DNA of 64,000 nucleotides, from positions 620,001-684,000 of the forward strand of contig NZ_CAJIMS010000001.1 of NCBI RefSeq assembly GCF_905175375.1, given 5' to 3'. Within the stretch, counting starts at the first letter, position 1; each line of letters opens with the position of its first letter. Both the position numbers and the translations under genes were made by a program. Under the pieces are notes generated by a model that saw only the letters and a program-made list of their open reading frames with translations, had not been told where the DNA came from and made no database searches. The DNA comes from Chryseobacterium aquaeductus. GTDB taxonomy: Bacteria; Bacteroidota; Bacteroidia; Flavobacteriales; Weeksellaceae. Shown here one piece after another: positions 24,563-31,982 of this stretch.

Positions 24563-25027
24563 ATGAGAAAATTATTCATCTGTTCGTTATTATTTATCGG
24601 TCTTTTATCTAAAGCACAAAACTATGGTACTCTGAACGAGATACTTAATCGTTTGGAAGAAAGAAAAGGCATTAACCAAAATCTTGAAAACGTAAGTGTA
24701 GACAATAAAAAATTTGTGCTCATCAAAGATTTTGAAGATCATACAGAGCGGAGTTTTATAGTAGTAAAAGGGAAAAATGCGACTTACATCGAAATGTTTG
24801 ACGACAAAAAAACCGGAGAAAGCACATCTAATGTATTTTCGGGAGATATTATCAGAAAAAAGAATATCATTTCTTTAAGAGCTGATAAACTCGAAAATAA
24901 AAAAATTCCAATTCCTGTTTCAAAAACACTTCTTCTGACCAAGCAAAAAGATTTCATCTACCTTATAGACATCAATTCCCGAGACCGATGGATTGATGAA
25001 GAATCTTACACCAAAAAATCAAAATAA
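24563..25027 (+). CDS. Secreted protein of unknown function
   Basis: 154 residues with a signal peptide (FICSLLFIGLLSKAQ). Beta-rich mature part with NVSVDNKKFVLIKDFEDHT and a lysine-rich C-terminus. No family recognised. It sits 73 bp after hppD and 50 bp before fahA; its presence inside the cluster is not explained by the catabolic route. Confidence 0.7.
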   Translation: MRKLFICSLLFIGLLSKAQNYGTLNEILNRLEERKGINQNLENVSVDNKKFVLIKDFEDHTERSFIVVKGKNATYIEMFDDKKTGESTSNVFSGDIIRKKNIISLRADKLENKKIPIPVSKTLLLTKQKDFIYLIDINSRDRWIDEESYTKKSK

Positions 25028-25076
25028 TTACATTTAAAAAACATACTTTTAAATCTAAACATCAAACTATTTTATT

Positions 25077-26324
25077 ATGAAATCATTTGTAGAATATAAT
25101 TCAAATTCAGACTTCTCAATACACAATATTCCTTTTGGAGTTGCGGTATTTAACAAAGAATTTATCGCCTGTTGTACAAGAATTGGTGATCAGGTTGTTG
25201 ATCTTGCGCTTTTGTATGATCTGTCTTATTTTGACGATATAGCAGGTCTTGACGAAAACGTTTTCGAAGCATATACTTTAAATGAATTCATCGAACTAGG
25301 AAAACCGGTAACCAATGCCGTCCGTCTAAAAATTCAGGAATTATTACTGGATGGCTCTATCTTGTCTAAAGACGAGAAAACGATCGAAGATGCATTTTAC
25401 GATTTAGATCAGGTAAAAATGATCATGCCTGTTCATATTCCAAACTACACAGATTTTTACAGCAGCATCGAGCACGCAACCAACGTTGGAAAAATGTTCA
25501 GAGATCCTGCAAATGCTTTGCTTCCAAACTGGAAACATTTGCCGGTCGGGTATCACGGGAGAGCTTCATCAATTGTAGTTTCCGGAACAGATATCAACCG
25601 ACCAAAAGGACAAATGAAACCCGCCGATGCAGATAAACCTGTTTTCGGACCTTGCAAACAATTGGATTTTGAATTAGAAATGGCTTTCATTATCAATCAA
25701 AATACAGAAATGGGCGAAAATGTATCAACAAAAGATGCTGAAAATGCAATCTTTGGAATGGTGGTTTTCAACGACTGGTCTGCAAGAGATATTCAGTCTT
25801 GGGAATACGTTCCGCTTGGACCGTTTTTGGCTAAAAATTTCGGTTCTTCAGTTTCTCCATGGGTGGTAACTCTTGAAGCTTTGGAGCCTTTCAGAACTGC
25901 TTCTCCAACTCAAGATCCTGAAGTTTTGGATTATTTAAAATTTGAAGGAGATAAAAATTACGACATTAATCTTGAAGTTTACATCCAGCCTGAAAATGGT
26001 GAAGAAAATTTAATTTCTGAAAGCAATTACAAATATATGTACTGGAACATGACGCAACAATTGGCTCATCACACGGTAAATGGTTGTAACCTTGAAGTTG
26101 GCGATCTGTATGCTAGCGGAACAATCTCAGGAAATGATCCAAAATCTTATGGTTCTATGCTTGAATTAACCTGGAGAGGTCAAAACCCAATCATTTTAAG
26201 CAACGGACAAGAAAGAAAATTCATTGAAGATAATGATACTGTTACTATGAAAGCTTGGGCTGAAAAAGATGGTGTGAGAGTAGGTTTTGGTGAGGTTTCC
26301 GGTAAAATTATTCCGACTAAATAA
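25077..26324 (+). CDS. fahA: Fumarylacetoacetase
   Basis: 415 residues, typical length. SH3-like N-terminus (about 15-110) and the hydrolase core: DFYSSIEHATNVGKMFRD with the catalytic His, LLPNWKHLPVGYHGRASSIV, FELEMAFIINQN with the metal-binding Glu, and FNDWSARDIQSWEYVPLGPF. Cleaves fumarylacetoacetate to fumarate and acetoacetate, the last step of tyrosine degradation. The maleylacetoacetate isomerase needed before this step is not seen in the window. Confidence 0.96.
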   Translation: MKSFVEYNSNSDFSIHNIPFGVAVFNKEFIACCTRIGDQVVDLALLYDLSYFDDIAGLDENVFEAYTLNEFIELGKPVTNAVRLKIQELLLDGSILSKDEKTIEDAFYDLDQVKMIMPVHIPNYTDFYSSIEHATNVGKMFRDPANALLPNWKHLPVGYHGRASSIVVSGTDINRPKGQMKPADADKPVFGPCKQLDFELEMAFIINQNTEMGENVSTKDAENAIFGMVVFNDWSARDIQSWEYVPLGPFLAKNFGSSVSPWVVTLEALEPFRTASPTQDPEVLDYLKFEGDKNYDINLEVYIQPENGEENLISESNYKYMYWNMTQQLAHHTVNGCNLEVGDLYASGTISGNDPKSYGSMLELTWRGQNPIILSNGQERKFIEDNDTVTMKAWAEKDGVRVGFGEVSGKIIPTK

Positions 26325-26427
26325 ATTTTTAGCCACAAAAGTTTTTTTTCTAATTCTTGAAGTTTAAAGATTTTCGCAATTAAAGTTCAAAAAAGCAGTA
26401 TGCGAAATTGTAATAATAAAAAACTAA

Positions 26428-26835
26428 ATGATCACTCAATCATATTTAACAGATTTAACCTATAAAATTAATGGTGTATGTATTGAAGTCCATAAAATTA
26501 TGGGTGCAGGTTTGCTGGAAAGTGTTTATCATAAGTGTATCGAAGAAGAATTCAAGCTTAGAAATATTAATTATAAATCTGAACTACGGATACCTGTATT
26601 TTATAAAGAAAAGGAAATCAATTGCGCATTTTTTTGTGATTTTTTGATTGAAGACCAAATTGTACTTGAAATAAAATCCGTCTCTTCATTTAATGAAATT
26701 CACAGAGCTCAAGTTTTAAATTATATTAATTTATTGCGCAAACCTAAAGGTATCTTAGTCAATTTTAATGTAAAAAATCTCTATCATCAAGGTCAGGAAA
26801 CATTTGTCAACAAATACTATGAAATGCTGTTATGA
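26428..26835 (+). CDS. GxxExxY family protein
   Basis: 135 residues. Carries the name-giving motif in GAGLLESVYHKCIEEEF and a PD-(D/E)xK-like core (FCDFLIEDQIVLEIKSV), so a nuclease-like fold is likely. The family is frequent in Bacteroidetes and environmental genomes, usually as single genes; function unknown. Its presence between fahA and the flavin reductase looks like an insertion. Codon use is as AT-rich as or richer than its neighbours. Confidence 0.85.
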   Translation: MITQSYLTDLTYKINGVCIEVHKIMGAGLLESVYHKCIEEEFKLRNINYKSELRIPVFYKEKEINCAFFCDFLIEDQIVLEIKSVSSFNEIHRAQVLNYINLLRKPKGILVNFNVKNLYHQGQETFVNKYYEMLL

Positions 26836-26964
26836 TTTATGAAGTAAAAGAAATCAGCTTTAAATTTGTATAGTATAAAATAAAGTTTAAACCTTGTTTG
26901 AGCTTTAAAAATTATTAATCACAACTCTCAAAGCTTTTGTGACTTTTGTGGTAAAATTAAAATT

Positions 26965-27786
26965 ATGAAAACATTAATCCCATCAGAAATAACTTCTGTC
27001 CAACTACAAACCATCATGCAAACAGCCGTTTCACCACGACCGATTGCATTAGCTTCTACTATTGACAAGGACGGGAATAGTAATTTATCGCCGTTTAGTT
27101 TTTTTAATATGTTCAGCACGGTTCCTCCGATTTTGATTTTTTCACCATCGAGAAGAGTTCGTGATAATACCACAAAACATACTTTAGAAAATGTTCTTGA
27201 AGTTCCCGAAGTTGTTATTGGAACCGTAAATTTTCCGATTGTACAGCAGATTTCTTTAGCCTCTACAGAATATGGAGATGGCGTCAATGAATTTATCAAA
27301 TCTGGTTTGACCATGAAAGATGCTGATTTGGTGAAACCTAAATTGATTGAAGAATGTCCGGTAAATTTTGAATGTAAAGTTTTAGAAGTAAAGTCTTTAG
27401 GAGATCAGGGTGGAGCAGGAAATTTGGTGATTTGTGAAGTGAAAAAAATTCACATCAGAGAAGAATATCTGAACGATGAAGGAAATTTAGATCAGGCAAA
27501 ATTAGACATGGTTGCGAGGCTTGGCGGAAACTGGTATTCAAGAAACAACGCAAATAATCTTTTCGAAGTTCCCAAACCTTTGGTAACCAAAGGAATTGGC
27601 TTCGATTTGCTTCCTGATGCAATAAAATACAGCAAAGTCTTTACAGGAAATGATCTGGGAATGTTGGCAAATGTTGAAGTATTACCTTCAGAAAATTGTC
27701 ATGACGATGAAAATATCCATCTGGAAGCTCAGAAATTATTATTGAAAAGTAAAATTGAAGAGGCTTGGAAAATTTTAGTAAAATAA
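26965..27786 (+). CDS. Flavin reductase family protein (FMN-binding split barrel)
   Basis: 273 residues. AVSPRPIALASTIDKDGNSN with LSPFSFFNMFS is the FMN-binding split-barrel signature of the flavin reductase-like family, and VIGTVNFPIVQQ follows. The C-terminal extension (about 190-273) is longer than in simple flavin reductases. The family often neighbours fahA in this phylum, so it probably supports the aromatic route, possibly as a flavin-dependent decarboxylase or reductase. Exact reaction unknown. Confidence 0.8.
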   Translation: MKTLIPSEITSVQLQTIMQTAVSPRPIALASTIDKDGNSNLSPFSFFNMFSTVPPILIFSPSRRVRDNTTKHTLENVLEVPEVVIGTVNFPIVQQISLASTEYGDGVNEFIKSGLTMKDADLVKPKLIEECPVNFECKVLEVKSLGDQGGAGNLVICEVKKIHIREEYLNDEGNLDQAKLDMVARLGGNWYSRNNANNLFEVPKPLVTKGIGFDLLPDAIKYSKVFTGNDLGMLANVEVLPSENCHDDENIHLEAQKLLLKSKIEEAWKILVK

Positions 27787-27892
27787 TATCTTTGAATTGC
27801 AGGATTCTTTTTTACAACAATTAAACATCCGTCTAAATTTTATTTAAAAATTTATCCACCCCTCCAAAAGAGGGGAATTTTTCGATGTCTTT

Positions 27893-28741
27893 CTATTCAT
27901 TCACTATTTTATTGTTGATAAATTCAACACATTTTTTTACTACCAAACTCAAATCTTCGGGCAAATTATCTTCTTCCCAAGGCTCTTTTGATCCAAAAGT
28001 ATGATTTGCATTTTCAATTAAAAATATTTCACTATTAGGATTCAAGATGTGAAGATGTTCAGCATTTTTTACATTTACACCATCATCTTTAGTTCCATGC
28101 ACAATCAAGACGTGGGCTTTTGCCATTTCCATAGAACGTTCTACATCAAAACGATGCGGGTTATTAGCAAAGTCTTCGTAGAATTGATAATAGTGAGGCA
28201 TTTCCTGTTTTGTTCGCGCATTTTCAACATAATAAACGCCTTTATTTTTCCATTCTTCTAAACCTTCACCCTTCGGGAAACGCTCTAACGTATCTACACT
28301 CGCCAAGGTAATCAATCCATTGATTCTTATATCTTCACAGGTTTTTATAATCGAAACTCCACCACCTCTGCTGTGACCCATCAAAATAATTTTTTGTTCA
28401 TCTACTTTAGGATCTTTGATGAAATGATCAATAACAAATCCCAAATCCGAAAGTTCTTTTGAATAATTATTATTACCAAATGCTTCCAAATCATCAAATT
28501 CTGTAGAGGTTACGAGCGTTGTTCCGTTGTGGGAAAAATTAAATTTTACAAAGAAAAATCCTGCCTCTGCAAATTTTTCTGCCATCAAATTCCATGCTCC
28601 CCAATCTTTGTAACCTTTGTAACCGTGAACAAAAATTACTAAAGGCAATTTGCTTTCAGTTTCAGGATAAAATGCATCAGCTAGAAAATCTTTAGTTTTG
28701 GGATTTGAAAGTCTGATATTTTTATTTTTGATGATGCTCAT
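27893..28741 (-). CDS. Alpha/beta hydrolase (dienelactone hydrolase-like)
   Basis: 282 residues from MSIIKNK; the open frame continues 32 codons upstream but with an unlikely sequence. Oxyanion motif IFVHGYKGYKDWGAW, nucleophile elbow GHSRGGG (Ser about 127), acid in VHGTKDDGVN, and His in ENANHTFGS. No signal peptide, so cytoplasmic. Substrate unknown. Convergent with the flavin reductase gene and divergent from the HipA_2 gene. Confidence 0.82.
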   Translation of the reverse strand: MSIIKNKNIRLSNPKTKDFLADAFYPETESKLPLVIFVHGYKGYKDWGAWNLMAEKFAEAGFFFVKFNFSHNGTTLVTSTEFDDLEAFGNNNYSKELSDLGFVIDHFIKDPKVDEQKIILMGHSRGGGVSIIKTCEDIRINGLITLASVDTLERFPKGEGLEEWKNKGVYYVENARTKQEMPHYYQFYEDFANNPHRFDVERSMEMAKAHVLIVHGTKDDGVNVKNAEHLHILNPNSEIFLIENANHTFGSKEPWEEDNLPEDLSLVVKKCVEFINNKIVNE

Positions 28742-28849
28742 ATTTTTATTTTTGAATATTTTCTCAAAGATTTTTTGTTCATATAAGTTATATAAACAAT
28801 TTTTCATCCTAAAAATAATACAAATAGAATTAAACACAAAGGAAAACCT

Positions 28850-28857
28850 TATTTTTG
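28850..28857 (+). promoter_or_regulatory. -7 element abutting the HipA_2 start codon
   Basis: TATTTTTG, then CGTT, then ATG: predicted leaderless transcript. Confidence 0.55.
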
Positions 28858-28861
28858 CGTT

Positions 28862-29635
28862 ATGTTGAATTTGAGAACGGTTACCGTAATGCGTTACATT
28901 CTTCCGCTTCGGGAAGGTGGTTCACTGCCCGCGTTGGCAGAAGCTGATGACGATTTTAAATATGTTTTAAAATTTCGTGGTGCGGGTCATGGTGTGAAAA
29001 TGTTGATTTCTGAACTTTTAGGTGGTAAAATCACTGAAGCTTTGGGATTACCTATTCCTGAGCTGGTTTTCGCCAATCTTGATGTAGATTTTGGAAGAAC
29101 AGAAGCTGATGAAGAAATTCAGGATTTGCTCAAATTTTCTGAAGGACTCAATTTAGGTTTACATTACCTGTCAGAATCCATCGCTTTTGATTCAAGTATT
29201 AAAGTTGATCCGTTTTTGGCTTCAAAAATTGTTTGGCTCGATGCATTTATTACCAACATCGACCGTACGTTCAAAAACACCAATCTTTTGATGTGGCACA
29301 AAGAACTCTGGGTGATTGATAATGGTGCTTCTTTTTACTTCCATCATTCTTGGCAAAATTTTGATACGGCAGCCAAGACTCCATTTAAATATGTAAAAGA
29401 TCACGTTTTGCTTCCACAGGCAACAATGCTGGATGAAGCTGAAAAATTTGCTCATGAGGTTTTAAATGATCAGGTTTTTAGAGAAATAGTAGATTTGATT
29501 CCTCAAGATTGGCTGCACTGGGACGATGCAGAAGAAAGTCCGTACGAAATTCGTGAAGTATATTTTAATTTCATGAAAACTCGATTAGAAAATTCACAAA
29601 TCTTTGTAAACGAAGCAAAAAATGCCAGAGGATAA
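28862..29635 (+). CDS. HipA_2 family kinase-like protein
   Basis: 257 residues, a minimal HipA-type kinase fold without the N-terminal subdomain of HipA. YVLKFRGAGHGVKMLISEL is the ATP-binding region; DAFITNIDRTFKNTNLLMW corresponds to the catalytic D...N loop and WVIDNGASFYF to the DFG-like metal site. Substrate unknown. It overlaps the DUF3037 gene by 14 bp; the two are constant partners in many Bacteroidetes and Actinobacteria and probably form one functional unit. No HipB-type repressor is present, so it is not a standard toxin-antitoxin system. Confidence 0.85.
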   Translation: MLNLRTVTVMRYILPLREGGSLPALAEADDDFKYVLKFRGAGHGVKMLISELLGGKITEALGLPIPELVFANLDVDFGRTEADEEIQDLLKFSEGLNLGLHYLSESIAFDSSIKVDPFLASKIVWLDAFITNIDRTFKNTNLLMWHKELWVIDNGASFYFHHSWQNFDTAAKTPFKYVKDHVLLPQATMLDEAEKFAHEVLNDQVFREIVDLIPQDWLHWDDAEESPYEIREVYFNFMKTRLENSQIFVNEAKNARG

Positions 29636-30005
29636 AATATACGAATACGCCGTCATACGCTTGGTACCAAAGGTTGAGAGAGAAGAATTTTTCAACATTG
29701 GGCTGATTATGTTTTCGAAAAGAGAAAAATTTATCAAGGTAGAATTTTATTTGTGTCCGGATAAATTTAAATTAATCAAAAGCAAATTGGATTATGCTGA
29801 CATTATTCAAAATCTTGAGAGTTTCCAAAAAATTGCTGACGGATCAAAAGACAGCGGGCCGGTCGCTGAAATGGAGATTCCTGAACGTTTCCGATGGCTT
29901 ACCGCAGTAAGAAGTGCTGTTGTACAGACCTCAAGACCTCATCCTGGAAAATCTAAAGATTTGGAAAAAACTTTTGGTAAACTTTTTGAGGAGTTAGTAA
30001 AATAA
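29622..30005 (+). CDS. DUF3037 family protein, partner of HipA_2
   Basis: 127 residues. YEYAVIRLVPKVEREEFFNI is the DUF3037 opening, followed by SSRPHPGKS-like TSRPHPGKSKDLEKTFGKLF. No catalytic motif is visible. Start overlaps the end of the HipA_2 gene, indicating translational coupling. May act as regulator, substrate or cofactor of the kinase-like partner; none of this has been shown to my knowledge. Confidence 0.85.
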   Translation: MPEDKIYEYAVIRLVPKVEREEFFNIGLIMFSKREKFIKVEFYLCPDKFKLIKSKLDYADIIQNLESFQKIADGSKDSGPVAEMEIPERFRWLTAVRSAVVQTSRPHPGKSKDLEKTFGKLFEELVK

Positions 30006-30026
30006 TACATTTCACAAAATTTACTT

Positions 30027-31061
30027 ATGAATTCATCGACAAACAATACAATGATCGGCAGGTTTATTTTAAACCTGTTTTTTATTTTCTTTTTTGCAGT
30101 ATCAGCATTTGCACAAACAGCAAAAAGCATTCTTCTACAGGAAAGAACTGAAGTTTCTGAAAACATTACTTACAAGAAAGATGCTCTGGGAAAAGATTTG
30201 CAGCTGGACATTTACCGACCAAAAAAATCAACCAGTGAAAAATTACCAGTCGTTGTATTTTTGCATGGTGGTGCCTGGATTCTTGGAGATAAAATAATTC
30301 CGCCGGATAATTATGTTGAGCAGACCATTTTAAAATTAATCGAAAAAAACTACATTGTTTTGAGTGTAAATTATCGTTTGGTTACCGATAATATTCATTT
30401 TCCAGGACCTGTTGAAGATTCTAAAGATGCCGTAAGATGGGTCAGAAAAAACTCAGAGAAATATGGTTTTGATACAGAAAATATTGGTTTTTGGGGTGTT
30501 TCGGCAGGAGCGCATCTTTCGCTTCTGAGTGCTTATACTCAAGATAATGAATTTGTAGGAGATCCTGATCTTTCGAAATATTCCGCTAAAGTAAATTATG
30601 TAGTTGATAATTTCGGACCTACGGACATCAATAGACTTTTGCATACGAGAGCTCCTCAACCATTGCTTTTTATTGTAGGCTCAATTTCAAAAAAAATTAT
30701 TGACATCAGAACCAATTTAGCAAAAGGTATGACAGGATATGACATCAAAACCGAAAGAAAAAAAGTAGTAGAAGTTAGTAGAACCATTTCTCCCATTAAT
30801 TACACACAAAATACCGTGCCCACACTTATTCTGCATGGTAACAAAGATAAAATAGCACCCATAAGACATTCTAAGAGACTAAGAAAAATGCTAAAGAGAG
30901 CAGGGACACAACACTCATTTATTATTGTAAAAAAAGGAAATCATGGTTTTAAAGATACAGATAAAGCTTATCAGGACGAGCTGAATGAGGCTATGGTTAA
31001 TTTTATTCTTGATCAGGAAAAAGTAAATACAGTTAACCTCTACCATTATAAACGTAACTGA
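30027..31061 (+). CDS. Secreted alpha/beta hydrolase (BD-FAE/HSL-type esterase)
   Basis: 344 residues with a signal peptide (FFAVSAFAQ); an alternative ATG lies at residue 9. Oxyanion HGGAW, nucleophile GVSAGAHLS (Ser about 156), Asp in HGNKDKIAP and His in KKGNHGF. Similar to bacterial carboxylesterases acting on short acyl esters. It starts 21 bp after DUF3037 and ends 13 bp from a convergent esterase gene of the same superfamily. Confidence 0.82.
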   Translation: MNSSTNNTMIGRFILNLFFIFFFAVSAFAQTAKSILLQERTEVSENITYKKDALGKDLQLDIYRPKKSTSEKLPVVVFLHGGAWILGDKIIPPDNYVEQTILKLIEKNYIVLSVNYRLVTDNIHFPGPVEDSKDAVRWVRKNSEKYGFDTENIGFWGVSAGAHLSLLSAYTQDNEFVGDPDLSKYSAKVNYVVDNFGPTDINRLLHTRAPQPLLFIVGSISKKIIDIRTNLAKGMTGYDIKTERKKVVEVSRTISPINYTQNTVPTLILHGNKDKIAPIRHSKRLRKMLKRAGTQHSFIIVKKGNHGFKDTDKAYQDELNEAMVNFILDQEKVNTVNLYHYKRN

Positions 31062-31074
31062 TTTTTTTAAGTTC

Positions 31075-31893
31075 TCAATTTTTAAGTTTCTCAATCCTTT
31101 TAATCTCATTCAAAAGCAACGGAAAAGCAGGATGAGCCATTCCACCGTGATCAAAACCATCTAATTCGTATAAAACTGTTTCTTTATGACCTTTCAGCTT
31201 CATCATTCTCCACATGTAAGCGTTTTCTTCATATCTGCCAAGAAGTTCTTTTTCTCTGTCACCAGTTATCAAAAGCAAAGGCGGTGCATCTGCTCGAATA
31301 AAGTGAAGTGGTGCCATCTCGTCAATTCTGGCATCCAGTTCTTCGATTCCTTTTTCTTTTCTTGTGGTAAAATGACTGATCATTTGTCCGCTAAAGGGAA
31401 TAATTCCGGCAAGTTGGTTTGCATCAATTTTATATTTAACCAAATAAGATTTATCTAAACCAACCATCGAAGCGAGATAGCCACCAGCCGAATGTCCACT
31501 AATGAAAATTAGATTTTCACTTCCACCATATTTTTTGATATTGTTAAAAACCCAAGATGTTGCAGCAGCGGCATCTTCAATATATTTTGGAGCTTTTACT
31601 TTGGGCGACAATCTATAATTTACGGCAATAACAGCAACTCCTTTATTTTTCAGTTCTTCTGGAATATGTTTTTCGCCACCCGTTATTCCTCCGCCATGAA
31701 ACCAAATTACTGTTGGAAAATTCTTTACATTTTTTGGAACATAAATATCTAAAACACATCTTTCATTGATATAAACATCAGACTTACTTGTCTGTTTGTC
31801 ATAATATTGAACATTGGAAATGGTTTGATATTCCTGAGAAAAAAACAGATTTGAAATAATTGTTATGAAGAGAAAGATGAGAATTTTTTTCAT
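31075..31893 (-). CDS. Secreted alpha/beta hydrolase (esterase/lipase)
   Basis: 272 residues. Signal peptide ends at NLFFSQ. Oxyanion HGGGITGGEK, nucleophile SGHSAGGYLA, Asp in ITGDREKE, His in DGFDHGGM. The HSL/BD-FAE subgroup, like its convergent neighbour but clearly different in sequence, so not a recent duplication. Substrate unknown. Confidence 0.82.
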   Translation of the reverse strand: MKKILIFLFITIISNLFFSQEYQTISNVQYYDKQTSKSDVYINERCVLDIYVPKNVKNFPTVIWFHGGGITGGEKHIPEELKNKGVAVIAVNYRLSPKVKAPKYIEDAAAATSWVFNNIKKYGGSENLIFISGHSAGGYLASMVGLDKSYLVKYKIDANQLAGIIPFSGQMISHFTTRKEKGIEELDARIDEMAPLHFIRADAPPLLLITGDREKELLGRYEENAYMWRMMKLKGHKETVLYELDGFDHGGMAHPAFPLLLNEIKRIEKLKN

Positions 31894-31927
31894 TTTATTT
31901 TTTTTGGAATTTAAAGATATGAAATTT

Positions 31928-31958
31928 AAAAAAACAGACCTTCTTTGAACGTCTGTTG
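31928..31958 (-). terminator. Terminator of the UvrD-type helicase gene
   Basis: Minus strand ACAGAC, 11-nt loop, GTCTGTTTTTTT, 25 bp after the helicase stop. Confidence 0.75.
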
Positions 31959-31982
31959 ATAATTTATGATGAAACTTTAAGC

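Noticed and set aside
26428..26835. Toxin-antitoxin or restriction gene
   Set aside because: Single gene with GxxExxY motif and no partner; kept as family of unknown function.
28862..29635. HipA-type toxin-antitoxin system
   Set aside because: No HipB-like repressor gene; the partner is DUF3037, so a classical hipBA system is not supported.
30027..31893. Recent tandem duplication of two esterases
   Set aside because: The two proteins share only fold motifs and are convergent, not tandem; sequences are otherwise different.
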